64,000 bases of DNA, taken from JANQHS01 sp965267505. Lineage in GTDB: Bacteria; Bacteroidota; Bacteroidia; Cytophagales; CCMP332. The stretch is taken from assembly GCA_965267505.1 (NCBI GenBank), contig OZ254081.1, positions 1 to 64,000 of the forward strand, written 5' to 3'. A model generated the notes under the pieces. That model did no database searches, was not told the DNA's origin, and was given only the letters and a program-made list of their open reading frames with translations. The translations under genes were made by a program, and so were the position numbers. Positions 1-8,275 of the stretch are shown here, one piece after another (the stretch's first letter is position 1; each line of letters begins with the position of its first letter).

Positions 1-2
1 TT

Positions 3-1151
3 GAGGGTTTCTGCTATCCGGACCCCTGGAGTCCATTCGGTTTTGGTTTTTTGTCGGACCAGGACCACAGCACTCGATACTGGATTTACTTCCTGACCCA
101 GGGAAAGTTCTATTCCATGCTAAGTCTGCTTTTTGGAGTAGGTTTTTATCTGTTCATCGAATCCAAAAACAAACTTCAAGGACCAAGATTGTTGGATGTA
201 TACGGAAAGAGATTGCTTGGGCTGTTCCTGATCGGGATCATTCATGCTTATTTTATCTGGGACGGCGATATCTTAATTCATTATTCAGTTCTTGGATTGT
301 TTGTAATTCCTTTTCGGCAGTTCTCAAATAAGATCCTTCTAATGATCGTAACGTTCCTATGCTTGGTGATTTGGTTTAACTCTTATCAGAATACCAACCA
401 GAGAATTCAAAAGGGATCGTATTACAAGGAAGCATTAAGTATTCCGGACGATGAAAGAACTCCCGATGAGAGAAAAAGTATTAGATGGTGGGAGGCCCGG
501 TCAAAACCTAAGCAATCTGACACCAGCCATTATGAAAATCCCAGGCCAAACTATTTGAAAGGTGTGGAATGGAATTTTGATCACTTGAGGGCTCATTTAG
601 GTCATTTTTACTTTACAGGTATTGCAATCAGAACAATGATTCTGATGCTCCTCGGGATCATTTTTTATAGGATTGGACTATTTACCAATCCTTTTGGTCT
701 AAATTATTATTGGCCCTTGACCCTTTTTATTCTTGGAGTGGGATTAATTGTAAATCACCTAAGACATTTCCATTGGGCATATGAATATTACCATCTTATC
801 CAGGACCAAGGGATCTCCCTTGCACATACCTTTCCGAAGGAGATCTTGGGAGTGGGCTATGTTCTGCTTTTTAATGGAATTTATCACTTGTTCAGGTTGA
901 ATAAAGTCAGAGACTGGATCTCAATAATTGGGCAAACCGCCCTAAGCAACTACTTACTTCAAAGCATTATCCTTGGTACCCTATTCTACGGATATGGCTT
1001 TGATCTATACAATGGATTATCAAGAACTCAGCTAATAATGATAGTCCCGATCATCTGGATCATTCAATTTTTGTTTACTCTCCTATGGCTTAGAAAATAT
1101 GAAAGAGGACCAATAGAAACCATTTGGAGAAAATTCACCTATCAAGAGTAA
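3..1151 (+). CDS. DUF418-type polytopic membrane protein, 5' end outside window
   Basis: The reading frame is open to the left edge, so this is the C-terminal part of a longer protein; the TTG at 51 is not a credible start because coding sequence continues upstream of it. About nine hydrophobic segments are visible, and the pattern of a short GKFYSMLSLLFGVGF helix followed by more helices and a C-terminal region with SNYLLQS is that of the DUF418 (YeiB-like) family, thought to be inner-membrane proteins of unknown transport or modification role. A roughly 90-residue charged loop lies between helices 4 and 5. Family assignment is by pattern recognition; the substrate is unknown. Confidence 0.75.
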   Translation, partial: EGFCYPDPWSPFGFGFLSDQDHSTRYWIYFLTQGKFYSMLSLLFGVGFYLFIESKNKLQGPRLLDVYGKRLLGLFLIGIIHAYFIWDGDILIHYSVLGLFVIPFRQFSNKILLMIVTFLCLVIWFNSYQNTNQRIQKGSYYKEALSIPDDERTPDERKSIRWWEARSKPKQSDTSHYENPRPNYLKGVEWNFDHLRAHLGHFYFTGIAIRTMILMLLGIIFYRIGLFTNPFGLNYYWPLTLFILGVGLIVNHLRHFHWAYEYYHLIQDQGISLAHTFPKEILGVGYVLLFNGIYHLFRLNKVRDWISIIGQTALSNYLLQSIILGTLFYGYGFDLYNGLSRTQLIMIVPIIWIIQFLFTLLWLRKYERGPIETIWRKFTYQE

Positions 1152-1179
1152 AATTGTAACTAATTGATAATCAATTTTA
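1149..1179 (+). terminator. AT-rich hairpin after the DUF418 gene (weak terminator candidate)
   Basis: TAAAATTG at 1149-1156 is complementary to CAATTTTA at 1172-1179, with a 15-nt loop, starting at the stop codon. There is no clear T tract behind it, so termination is uncertain. Confidence 0.3.
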
Positions 1180-1224
1180 TAGCTATAGATATGTAAATTT
1201 TTTCAATCTTTGTGTATAATTTTT

Positions 1225-1255
1225 TTTACATAGAGTAAATATTTTCATACCTTTG
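1225..1255 (+). promoter_or_regulatory. Candidate Bacteroidota promoter for the 1294-2625 operon
   Basis: TACCTTTG at 1248-1255 matches the Bacteroidota -7 consensus TAnnTTTG exactly. The expected -33 position, 19-20 nt upstream, holds only a T run (about 1220-1227) and not TTTG. The -7 element lies 38 bases before the ATG at 1294. Moderate support. Confidence 0.5.
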
Positions 1256-1293
1256 GTCCATAATTCTTTACAATAAGTAAAAAAAAAGAGACA

Positions 1294-1752
1294 ATGGAAG
1301 AAAGGATGTCCATACAGGAAAAAACGATTTGGGTATCAATGGTAGGCACCCTTCTGAGCTATGGGCTCTTCTATTATTTTGCCCTAGCCTGGTATCAGGA
1401 AGGCATGGATTTCTTTGACGAGATGAAATATTGGGCGAAAGGCTTACTCATTTTGATCCCCATTCAAATTGGGTTTAAAGTGGTCCCCATGATCATATTT
1501 CATATCATACATTATATAATCACCAAAGAGGAGGTAGAACATTACAATGACGAGTTCAACCGTCTTATTGAAGCCAAGGGAAATCGGAATTTCTATTACG
1601 TCTTCCAGGCAGGATTCTATTTTGCAATGATCTCCCTACTCTTTGACATGGGTCTCTTTTTCATGTTCAACACCATAATTGTATTCATGCTTCTTGGCAC
1701 TCTCTTCATGGATGCATCTCAGATCTACTTCTACAGGAAAGGCTTGATGTAA
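1294..1752 (+). CDS. Four-helix integral membrane protein, unknown function
   Basis: 152 residues with four hydrophobic segments (about residues 9-30, 48-73, 98-120 and 124-145) and short charged loops; no catalytic motif recognised. The ATG at 1294 follows an A-rich leader. The stop TAA overlaps the ATG of the next gene (TAATG at 1750-1754), so the two are translationally coupled. Bacteroidota and Firmicutes often pair a small membrane protein with a YozG-like HTH regulator; the membrane partner is usually uncharacterised. By context it may sense or modulate something together with that regulator, which is inference only. Confidence 0.7.
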   Translation: MEERMSIQEKTIWVSMVGTLLSYGLFYYFALAWYQEGMDFFDEMKYWAKGLLILIPIQIGFKVVPMIIFHIIHYIITKEEVEHYNDEFNRLIEAKGNRNFYYVFQAGFYFAMISLLFDMGLFFMFNTIIVFMLLGTLFMDASQIYFYRKGLM

Positions 1753-2000
1753 TGGCGAAGGATAGAATAGATAACAATATCAGGACCCTCCGCTTTATGG
1801 CGGATGAGATGACCCAGCAAGAATTGGCTGAAAGGGTTGCTGTGACCCGTCAAACCATTGTTGCAATTGAAAAATCAAAGTACTCCCCTTCTCTGGAACT
1901 GGCTTTTAAAATCGCAATGGTATTTGGAAAAGGACTGGATGAAGTTTTTCGATTTGAACCAGGAGAGAAAACGATCAAACTCTTAAACAAGAAAAAATAG
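1752..2000 (+). CDS. XRE-family HTH transcriptional regulator (YozG-like)
   Basis: 82 residues, nearly all of which is a Cro/CI helix-turn-helix: about residues 8-65 contain TQQELAERV (recognition-helix entry), TRQTIVAIEKSKYSPS and LAFKIAMVFG, the standard XRE signature. The length and the end (LDEVFRF) are typical of short YozG-like regulators that lack a sensing domain. Its ATG overlaps the stop of the upstream membrane-protein gene, so the two are made together, and it probably autoregulates this operon. Family call is firm; target genes are unknown. Confidence 0.9.
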   Translation: MAKDRIDNNIRTLRFMADEMTQQELAERVAVTRQTIVAIEKSKYSPSLELAFKIAMVFGKGLDEVFRFEPGEKTIKLLNKKK

Positions 2001-2004
2001 AGCC

Positions 2005-2223
2005 ATGAATCTACTAATACTTAAAACAGATCTCGAAACAAAGGCAAGGGTTCTAAAGGCATTACCTTTTTTGAATTCCATACCTGGGGTAAAAGACTGG
2101 TCTGTTGATACAGATGATTGTGACAATGTACTCCGAGTAGAAGCTCATGACAGCCTTTCGGAAATTCAATTAATAGATCTTCTAAAAAGATCAGGTATTC
2201 ATAGTGAGGAATTAAAAGGATAA
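2005..2223 (+). CDS. Small HMA-like ferredoxin-fold protein lacking the metal-binding CxxC
   Basis: 72 residues. The order strand (LLILKTD), helix (ETKARVLKALPFL), strands around VKDWSVDTDDC and VLRVEAH, helix (SEIQLIDLLKRSG) is that of a heavy-metal-associated (HMA, CopZ-like) domain. The metal loop is absent: the position of CxxC reads KTDLETKA, and the only Cys is in DDCDN. Similar CxxC-less copies occur in Bacteroidota as small cytosolic proteins of unknown role. It lies 4 bases after the HTH gene and 3 before the next gene, so it is part of one operon. Fold inferred from pattern only. Confidence 0.6.
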   Translation: MNLLILKTDLETKARVLKALPFLNSIPGVKDWSVDTDDCDNVLRVEAHDSLSEIQLIDLLKRSGIHSEELKG

Positions 2224-2226
2224 AAA

Positions 2227-2625
2227 ATGTTTACACCCAGTCTATCAGAAGAACAACATTGCGAAGCAGTAAGACGGAATATGGTCTCAAAGAGCATGGA
2301 ATTGGCCGGTGATCTCCTTTACTTTGGAATGAACCGAATCGGCGCATTGGTTTTTATGGCAATCATCTCCTTTTCAAGCATTGAATATCTAAAGGAGCGT
2401 AAACTGCCCAAAGAAATGGCCCAATATGAGCCGATGGGAATTGGATTTTCACATCTGTTAAATTCGACAGATCGTAACTTACAAGGACCCTATGGTGAAA
2501 ACATAAACTTGAGAAGAGCTGAAAGGAAGGGGAATTCCCAAATTAAAACCACTCCAATTGCTTTTTTAAAGAGACTAGCATCAAACTTATTGGAACCCAC
2601 CTTAAAAGGGTTATTGAAACCCTAG
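2227..2625 (+). CDS. Hypothetical protein, last gene of the HTH operon
   Basis: 132 residues, not recognised. There is a moderately hydrophobic stretch at about residues 34-54 (MNRIGALVFMAIISFSS) that may be a single membrane helix or a buried core, then a polar Arg/Lys/Asn-rich half. It starts 3 bases after the upstream stop in an A-rich context (GGATAAAAAATG), which fits operon expression. No signal peptide. Coding status is supported by tight spacing and lack of a competing frame. Confidence 0.55.
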   Translation: MFTPSLSEEQHCEAVRRNMVSKSMELAGDLLYFGMNRIGALVFMAIISFSSIEYLKERKLPKEMAQYEPMGIGFSHLLNSTDRNLQGPYGENINLRRAERKGNSQIKTTPIAFLKRLASNLLEPTLKGLLKP

Positions 2626-2677
2626 TAAGGTAAAGCATCACGTATCTGATTAACTTGGGTGGAGAAAGTTTACTCCA

Positions 2678-3412
2678 ATGAGGCTTTTTTTCCTTACCCT
2701 TTCTTTACTCCTGGTCGTAGGGGCTTTATTCGGTCAGGAATCCGATGACGTAGACTTCCAATTGTGGACAGATTATAACCTCAGAAAAGATCTCCAGACT
2801 AAGGAAGAAAGAAAAGTACACTCTATTGGTGGTGATGCAGGAATACGCGGTTTCATCTCAAATCAGGACTGGAATCAGTTTTATATCAGACCCACCTTTA
2901 CCTATAGGTTTCACAGGATCTTAAGTTTAGCGGGAGCAGCTGCAGGTTTCGGTACCTTCAATGTTGACACGGCCAATGTTTTTGAATTCCGAACTCATCA
3001 GGATGTCATGGCTACTTTTCCAGAGACCGATTTCTTTTCTCTCTTCTATCGGCTTAGATTCGAACAGCGGTTTTTCTTTTACCAGGATTATGAAAATGAT
3101 CAAGAATTAAGACTAAGACTTTTGATCGGAATTGAATCCCCAGATATAAGGTTGGGAGCTGGAAAACGCCCCTTCTATTTTCAATTCTTTTACGAATCTT
3201 TTCAAAACCTTAATGAGGAAAGCGCAGTTGAGGTATTTATTAACCAGGCCAGACCAACCTTCATATTTGCTCATAGATTGTCCCCAAGTCTTACTTATGA
3301 GTTAAACTATATCCCTCAACGCTCACGAAATTATTCTGAAGAGGGCCTGGAAACCACCCAAAACATTTTTCGAATCAGGGTATTCCATCGGATTTTCAAA
3401 ACCGAGGAATAA
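2678..3412 (+). CDS. DUF2490-type outer-membrane beta-barrel protein
   Basis: 244 residues. Residues 1-19 are a signal peptide (hydrophobic core LFFLTLSLLLVVGALFG). The mature part has alternating aromatic and charged strands (LWTDYNLRKDL, FYIRPTFTYRFH, FFSLFYRLRFEQRFF, YELNYIPQRSR) as in DUF2490 proteins, which are predicted outer-membrane barrels of unknown function common in Bacteroidota. A second DUF2490-like gene lies at 20927-21739. The 52-base leader suggests its own promoter, though I could not identify one. Confidence 0.75.
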   Translation: MRLFFLTLSLLLVVGALFGQESDDVDFQLWTDYNLRKDLQTKEERKVHSIGGDAGIRGFISNQDWNQFYIRPTFTYRFHRILSLAGAAAGFGTFNVDTANVFEFRTHQDVMATFPETDFFSLFYRLRFEQRFFFYQDYENDQELRLRLLIGIESPDIRLGAGKRPFYFQFFYESFQNLNEESAVEVFINQARPTFIFAHRLSPSLTYELNYIPQRSRNYSEEGLETTQNIFRIRVFHRIFKTEE

Positions 3413-3468
3413 TTTATTCCTGCCAAAAGTACTAGTCCTGAAAAATCGCCGTTTTTAAATAAAAAATT

Positions 3469-4026
3469 ATGAAATACCTGTTTGGATTTGCATTTACTTT
3501 GGGTTTTGGATTTCTCCTTACCTCCTGCTCTAATTCTGATCTAAAGCCAGGTTACAACCTGGAAGAAGAAGCTCTACTTGCTCAACCATCGGTGTACTTA
3601 AGTTCAAATTCATATGAAGTAAGAGAATTGGAATCCGCACTTTCAAACGGCTCTTGCGATCCTTATCATAGCGGGATCTTGGAGTACGAAGTGAATGGTA
3701 TGGTAGAAGCAAGGATACAATTCGATGAGGAAAGTGCAGGCCGTGAAAACAGGAAGATCTATCAATGCAATGACCAGAGAGGAAAGAGAACAGTATATCC
3801 TAACAGGAAAAGGGGAAGGAAGCAAAGGTATACCAAGGTCATCATTGATCCATTGGTTAAAGCAGATGGATGCGAATACCTCGTGGCCGGATCAATATGC
3901 TTTTTCAAGGGAAATGAATGGGTTGCAACCATCGATTTTGGAAACGGAGAGTGCGATGCGCTCGCTACAAAACAAACCAAGGAAGGAAAATTCGAATTCA
4001 GCCTAAAAGATTGGGATTGGAAGTAG
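3469..4026 (+). CDS. Exported lipoprotein with a C-terminal FGNGECD motif
   Basis: 185 residues. Lipoprotein signal peptide with lipobox LTSC, lipidated Cys at residue 20, so anchored in the inner or outer membrane. The C-terminal half holds CEYLVAGSICFFKG and ATIDFGNGECDALAT, a motif I have seen in uncharacterised Bacteroidota lipoproteins; an N-terminal stretch (SNGSCDPYHSGILEYEVNG) looks like a related copy. The middle (about residues 95-125) is unusually rich in Arg/Lys. A strong hairpin terminator follows at 4047. Function unknown. Confidence 0.7.
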   Translation: MKYLFGFAFTLGFGFLLTSCSNSDLKPGYNLEEEALLAQPSVYLSSNSYEVRELESALSNGSCDPYHSGILEYEVNGMVEARIQFDEESAGRENRKIYQCNDQRGKRTVYPNRKRGRKQRYTKVIIDPLVKADGCEYLVAGSICFFKGNEWVATIDFGNGECDALATKQTKEGKFEFSLKDWDWK

Positions 4027-4046
4027 AAAATGAGAATAATTACATG

Positions 4047-4069
4047 AAGGGGCTTCCGCCCTTTTTTTA
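4047..4069 (+). terminator. Rho-independent terminator after the lipoprotein gene
   Basis: Stem AAGGGGC (4047-4053) pairs with GCCCTTT (4058-4064, one G-T pair) around a TTCC loop, followed by T's. It lies 20 bases after the lipoprotein stop. Confidence 0.8.
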
Positions 4070-4081
4070 TTTTCGCTTTGA

Positions 4082-5136
4082 ATGAAGTCTAGGAACAGAA
4101 ATTTTATTCTTCCTCTTTCATTGATCCTAATCACCCTTTCATGTTCAGAACAAGAGGCAGATCAAAATTCAACATCAACACCAATCACAGAAGGTCCAAA
4201 AGGAATGGTCTGGATACCAGGTGGGAATTTTCAAATGGGCGCACCCCAAGCTGGTGAATATCCCAGGGAGTATCCAGCCCATATGGTAAGGGTGGATGGG
4301 TTCTGGATGGATGAAACTCAGGTCACAAATCGTCAATTCGAACAATTTGTGAATAAACCAGCTATATAACGGTAGCAGAAAGGCAGGCGGACTGGGAATT
4401 ATTAAAAAAGGATCTTCCTCCAGGAACCCCCGAACCTCATGATAGCATTTTAGCTCCTGGTTCGATGGTATTTAGCCCTCCAGGTGATGTTGTTCCTTTG
4501 GACAATTACGCGAATTGGTGGTTTTGGACCCTTGGAGCAAATTGGAGAAACCCCAATGGACCTGGGTCGAACCTAGAGGGATTATTGGATCATCCGGTTG
4601 TACATGCGAGTTGGCAAGATGCCAAAGCCTATGCTGAATGGGCTGGGAAAAGGCTTCCTTCTGAGGCTGAATGGGAATTTGCGGCAAGAGCGGGGTTGGA
4701 ACGTAAAAGATTTAGTTGGGGCGATAAAGATCCCCTGAATGATCCAGGCTTGGCAAATATCTGGCAAGGTGCCTTTCCTTACGAGAACCTAAAGGAAGAT
4801 GGTTTTGAAGGAACAGCCCCTGTAAAATCCTTTCCTCCAAACAATTATGGTCTCTATGATATTTCTGGAAACGTTTGGGAGTGGTGCGAAGATCTCTTCA
4901 ATGAGGGGTATTATGAAGAAGCAGCAAAAATACCACTTTGCGAAAATCCGACAGGTCCAAACAAAAGCTTTGACAGCAGGGATCCGTATGCATGAAAAAG
5001 GGTTAACAAAGGAGGAAGTTTTTTATGCCATGTCAGCTATTGCGAGAATTACCGTCCAAGTGCAAGAGAAGGAACCACAGAAGATAGCGGAATGTCACAT
5101 CTAGGGTTTAGATGTGTAATGGGTACCGAGTCCTGA
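4082..5136 (+). pseudogene. Disrupted formylglycine-generating enzyme (FGE/SUMF1) lipoprotein
   Basis: An intact copy would be about 350 residues: lipoprotein signal (lipobox Cys 21), then an FGE-sulfatase domain (MVWIPGGNFQMG, HPVVHASWQDAKAYAEWAGK, LPSEAEWEFAARAG, ISGNVWEWCED). The active-site signature GGSFLCHVSYCENYRPSAR is complete; its two Cys codons are at 5026 and 5041, the spacing of true FGEs that oxidise a sulfatase Cys to formylglycine. The gene is broken twice. One base is missing near 4355-4357 (an A lost from AATAAACC), ending frame 1 at 4369. After the shift the frame runs to an in-frame TGA at 4993, beyond which the active-site segment continues in the same frame to 5136. The close match to the family suggests recent decay or sequencing error. 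No sulfatase gene is in the window. Confidence 0.85.
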
Positions 5137-5718
5137 TCATCTCTTTTTTCCAGAAAAAAGGCTGATCTTATCCCCTGGGAAAGGATTTCCGGATGACCTT
5201 CTAAAACTTACTACCTGCCCCACATGCCAAACCGCATCTTCGATTGGACCATTTATCATATTCCAAAAAGGATATTTCCTCTCGCCATTCTTTCCTTGAA
5301 AAATAGCTTCATATGAGGACAGATCTCCTTCGGGATCATTTCTGAAGATCAGCCGGGCCTCTTCAAAATTCTCCAAGGTCTTTTTCCTGATTGTTTCAAA
5401 ATCCCATTCACTTGCATCCTCATATGAATTGACCCTTTTTTTGGAAGCACTCAATATGGTTTGCGAAAGACCATAGATATGCTCTAATGTTTCCCTACAA
5501 GATCTTGCCTCTTCACTGGGTCTAAAATTTAAGTCTTCAGGCCTAAGTTCATGAGTAGCCCAATAATACCTTAGTCCTGCCCCCTCGATCATTCTGGAAA
5601 CGACAAGCGTTGCACTATACTTTTTAGGATTTTCCTTTACCTCGGATAGAGGAAGTTCAGATTGGGAATATGTATTCATTGCAAGTAGGCTAAGAATTAG
5701 GAAAAGAGTTGGCTTCAT
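5137..5718 (-). CDS. Secreted DinB-like four-helix protein
   Basis: 193 residues. Signal peptide at about 1-18 (LFLILSLLAMNTYS). The mature part resembles the DinB/DUF664 superfamily: a helix with the pattern ATHELRPEDLNFRPSEEARS, a His-bearing helix (TLEHIYGLSQTIL) and a C-terminal AVWHVGQVVSFRRSSGNP, the usual position of a metal-ligand His. DinB-fold proteins bind a metal through three His; thiol-transferase or hydrolase roles are known for some. Export of a DinB domain is less usual but occurs in Bacteroidota. Its stop directly abuts the convergent FGE pseudogene. Confidence 0.75.
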   Translation of the reverse strand: MKPTLFLILSLLAMNTYSQSELPLSEVKENPKKYSATLVVSRMIEGAGLRYYWATHELRPEDLNFRPSEEARSCRETLEHIYGLSQTILSASKKRVNSYEDASEWDFETIRKKTLENFEEARLIFRNDPEGDLSSYEAIFQGKNGERKYPFWNMINGPIEDAVWHVGQVVSFRRSSGNPFPGDKISLFSGKKR

Positions 5719-5765
5719 TTTTTAAGCCAATATATCAAGGATAATGATTCAAAGAGGAAATCTTA

Positions 5766-6725
5766 TCAAGACATGCACCTACTTAAGCCCTCCTTGATAT
5801 CAATTGAAGGCTGAATTCCCAATTCCATTTTGGCCTTTTCTCCTGAAAAATTTGGGCCGCCCAGAAATAAAGAGCCGGTTAGAGTGCCCCTGGAATAGGT
5901 CCTAAATCTTGGAATAAAATCCGGACGATCCTTAGCATTGATCAACCAGCGTAATGACAAAAGTGATTGCAAAATGAAAGGTGGCACAGGAATGAACATG
6001 CTTTTTCCAATTGCCCTTCTCATATCTATCAGAGAATAGGTTTTGGGTCCGGCCAAATTGTAAATCCTATGGTTGGATTTGCTTGTCAAGGCAGCCAATT
6101 TGATGCCCTTTACCAGGTCCGAAATAAAGATGAGACTGATCTTTCCTTTTCTACCAATAGGCTTTGGAACCAGTGGTGCCTTCATAAGATTGAGAATTCT
6201 TGCTGTGAAACCACTGGTGTCACCAGGACCATAAACTTGGGCTGGACGTAGTATGGTCCAGAACATTTTTCCTGTAAGCATTTCAATTGTCAACTTCTCC
6301 CCCAGAGCCTTACTTCTTCCGTAAAGGTCAAAGCCTTCAAAAGGCCAATCCTCTTTTACCAATGCCGGAAATGGTGCTTTATAGCTGGCTTCAGAACTAA
6401 TAAATACAAATTTGGAAACCCCATTTTTTAAGCATGCATTAATGAGGCTTTTGGTTCCCTGAACATTTGTTTTCCATGTTCTTTGCTCTTTCCCAAAATT
6501 TGGAACCACAGCAGCCGCATGGATCACCAGGTCTATACCTTGAGTGGCTTTTTCAAGAGATTCATGGTCCAGTAGATCTCCCTGAACAAAGGCTCCATTC
6601 GGAATATGTATCATCTTCCTGACCAGGCCTTTGCAATCATAGCCATTGGAAATCAGGTCTTTGAATAAGGCTCCTCCGATAAAGCCGGAAGCACCAGTTA
6701 CCAATATTTTTCTTTTCTCTTTCAA
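5766..6725 (-). CDS. Extended-SDR NAD-dependent epimerase/dehydratase
   Basis: 319 residues. Rossmann motif GASGFIGG at 11-18, catalytic Tyr135 and Lys139 in LYGRSK, and an SSEAS stretch at about 110-114 that supplies the active-site Ser. This is the extended short-chain dehydrogenase family, which modifies nucleotide sugars or related substrates; substrate not predictable. It starts with TTG: the upstream radical-SAM stop and this start overlap as TTGA (6722-6725), so translation is coupled. Last gene of a five-gene minus-strand operon running from 10635. Confidence 0.88.
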   Translation of the reverse strand: MKEKRKILVTGASGFIGGALFKDLISNGYDCKGLVRKMIHIPNGAFVQGDLLDHESLEKATQGIDLVIHAAAVVPNFGKEQRTWKTNVQGTKSLINACLKNGVSKFVFISSEASYKAPFPALVKEDWPFEGFDLYGRSKALGEKLTIEMLTGKMFWTILRPAQVYGPGDTSGFTARILNLMKAPLVPKPIGRKGKISLIFISDLVKGIKLAALTSKSNHRIYNLAGPKTYSLIDMRRAIGKSMFIPVPPFILQSLLSLRWLINAKDRPDFIPRFRTYSRGTLTGSLFLGGPNFSGEKAKMELGIQPSIDIKEGLSRCMS

Positions 6726-8275
6726 ACCCTGATAAACTTTTTCTCTTTCCCAAAGAGGATCTGAGAAGCATCTCCCCTCAACAAACCAATTGCTCTATTA
6801 GCTCTTCTTCTCAAGCCTTGAATACCTTGACTTTTTATTATTCTTGGTAGATACCTGAACTGTCTTAAAACCCAAAAGGGCTTCATGAACTTCCTTCTTA
6901 ACCAAGCTGAATGAGCCTGGGACATGAATCTTTCCAGGTATTCTTTTGAGAAATCATCATAATGGATCACCGTGGTATTAGCTCCATCAAATTCTTCCCA
7001 GGAATTAAATCTTAACCTGTTTTCCGCTTTTAATTCTTCGTAAAAACTGGTTCCGGGACACGGAGTAGCCAAACTGAACTGAACAGAATCAACATCAACC
7101 TTACAAGAGTAATCGAAAGTGGATCTTAAGGTCTCCTTGGTCTCTCCTGACAAACCAAAAACAACACTCATATGAGTTTTGATCCCAAGACTTTTTGACT
7201 TCTCAATTATCAACTCAAGCTGATCTGTCCTTAATGGCTTTTTGATCTTTTTGAGAACCTCTTTATCTGAGCTATCCAATCCAAACTTGATACCAACACA
7301 ACCAGCATCCTTCATTTCTTCCAACATTTCTGGACTAAGCACCATGGTATCGGCCATAGCGGACCAACTGATATTTAAACCTCTGTCTTTTATCTCTTTA
7401 CATAGGTCCAAAACATGTTGTCTATTCGAAGTGAAATTATCATCATCAATATAGATTTCCCTGGCTCCAAATTCCCTTTGAAGAAGGATCATTTCGTCTA
7501 CTATCCTTCCAGGAGTAAAAAACCTTTGCTTACCATTTTTATAAAGCAATTGGATCCTATCGCAGAAATTGCATCGGAAGGGACAACCTCTACTGGTATG
7601 CATGTGGAAAGCAGGCCTATGTTGGACAAAGCCATCAAAATAGAGGGACATGTCATTATTGAACCAGGAGGGAAAATGATGTCTGGCTGGAACAGGTAGC
7701 TCCATTAAATCGATTGCTAGGGCATCTGGATTCTCAATTATCTCCTCCCCTTTTCGTACACAAAGCCCGGGCAGATCTTTGATCTCTTTCTCCAGACGAT
7801 AATGGTTGCAGGTGTCCATTAGAGTCATTTCGTACTCTCCTTTAATTACCAGGTCTACTTCTTGATGATTCTTTAGAATATCCTTTGAAAAATATGTAGA
7901 ATGAGATCCACAAAGGATCACCCACGCCTCTGGAAGAAATGCTTTTATCCTACTGATCAGGTCTAGAGTTCTCGAAAACCCAGCAGTGTTTGGCTCAAAT
8001 ACGATAACATCTGGTTGAACATCAAATACATGTCCAATAAATTCCTGGTCGTCAAGATTTAAAGGGACACCATCTAATACGAATACTTCGAATCCATCCC
8101 TTTCCAATAAGGCGGCTGCGTAAGAAAGAAAGAAGGGGAACATGGCATACCTGGGTAATTCATTTTTATCCTTCAGGATTGCCCAGGGAAATCGCATCCC
8201 TGCTCCAAACATGTATTTTTCCTGATCGCCTTCAATAGGGCTTCTGAAAGCTGGATTTCCTAGTAAAACTTTCAT
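6722..8275 (-). CDS. B12-binding radical SAM enzyme in a polysaccharide operon
   Basis: 517 residues. The N-terminal third (about 1-165) is a cobalamin-binding Rossmann-like domain (FPFFLSYAAALLERDGFEV, then IVFEPNT). The radical SAM 4Fe-4S motif CxxxCxxC is Cys231-Cys235-Cys238 (CPFRCNFC), followed by the partial TIM barrel (YIDDDNFT, VGIKFGLDSS, THMSVVFGLSGE). B12-dependent radical SAM enzymes catalyse methylations and rearrangements at unactivated carbons. Similar proteins recur in Bacteroidota glycan or lipid clusters without a known reaction. Its ATG lies 44 bases inside the WecG-family gene end, and MKVLLGNPAF is a natural start. Class is firm; reaction unknown. Confidence 0.9.
   Translation of the reverse strand: MKVLLGNPAFRSPIEGDQEKYMFGAGMRFPWAILKDKNELPRYAMFPFFLSYAAALLERDGFEVFVLDGVPLNLDDQEFIGHVFDVQPDVIVFEPNTAGFSRTLDLISRIKAFLPEAWVILCGSHSTYFSKDILKNHQEVDLVIKGEYEMTLMDTCNHYRLEKEIKDLPGLCVRKGEEIIENPDALAIDLMELPVPARHHFPSWFNNDMSLYFDGFVQHRPAFHMHTSRGCPFRCNFCDRIQLLYKNGKQRFFTPGRIVDEMILLQREFGAREIYIDDDNFTSNRQHVLDLCKEIKDRGLNISWSAMADTMVLSPEMLEEMKDAGCVGIKFGLDSSDKEVLKKIKKPLRTDQLELIIEKSKSLGIKTHMSVVFGLSGETKETLRSTFDYSCKVDVDSVQFSLATPCPGTSFYEELKAENRLRFNSWEEFDGANTTVIHYDDFSKEYLERFMSQAHSAWLRRKFMKPFWVLRQFRYLPRIIKSQGIQGLRRRANRAIGLLRGDASQILFGKEKKFIRV

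Noticed and set aside
3725..4006. Alternative +frame open reading frame inside the 3469 lipoprotein gene, suggesting a frameshift
   Set aside because: The lipoprotein frame keeps the recognisable FGNGECD element to its end; the alternative frame has no signature.
4993..4995. In-frame TGA before the FGE active site as a selenocysteine codon
   Set aside because: It does not align with either active-site Cys, which are both present 33 and 48 bases downstream. A frameshift elsewhere in the gene also favours decay or sequencing error.
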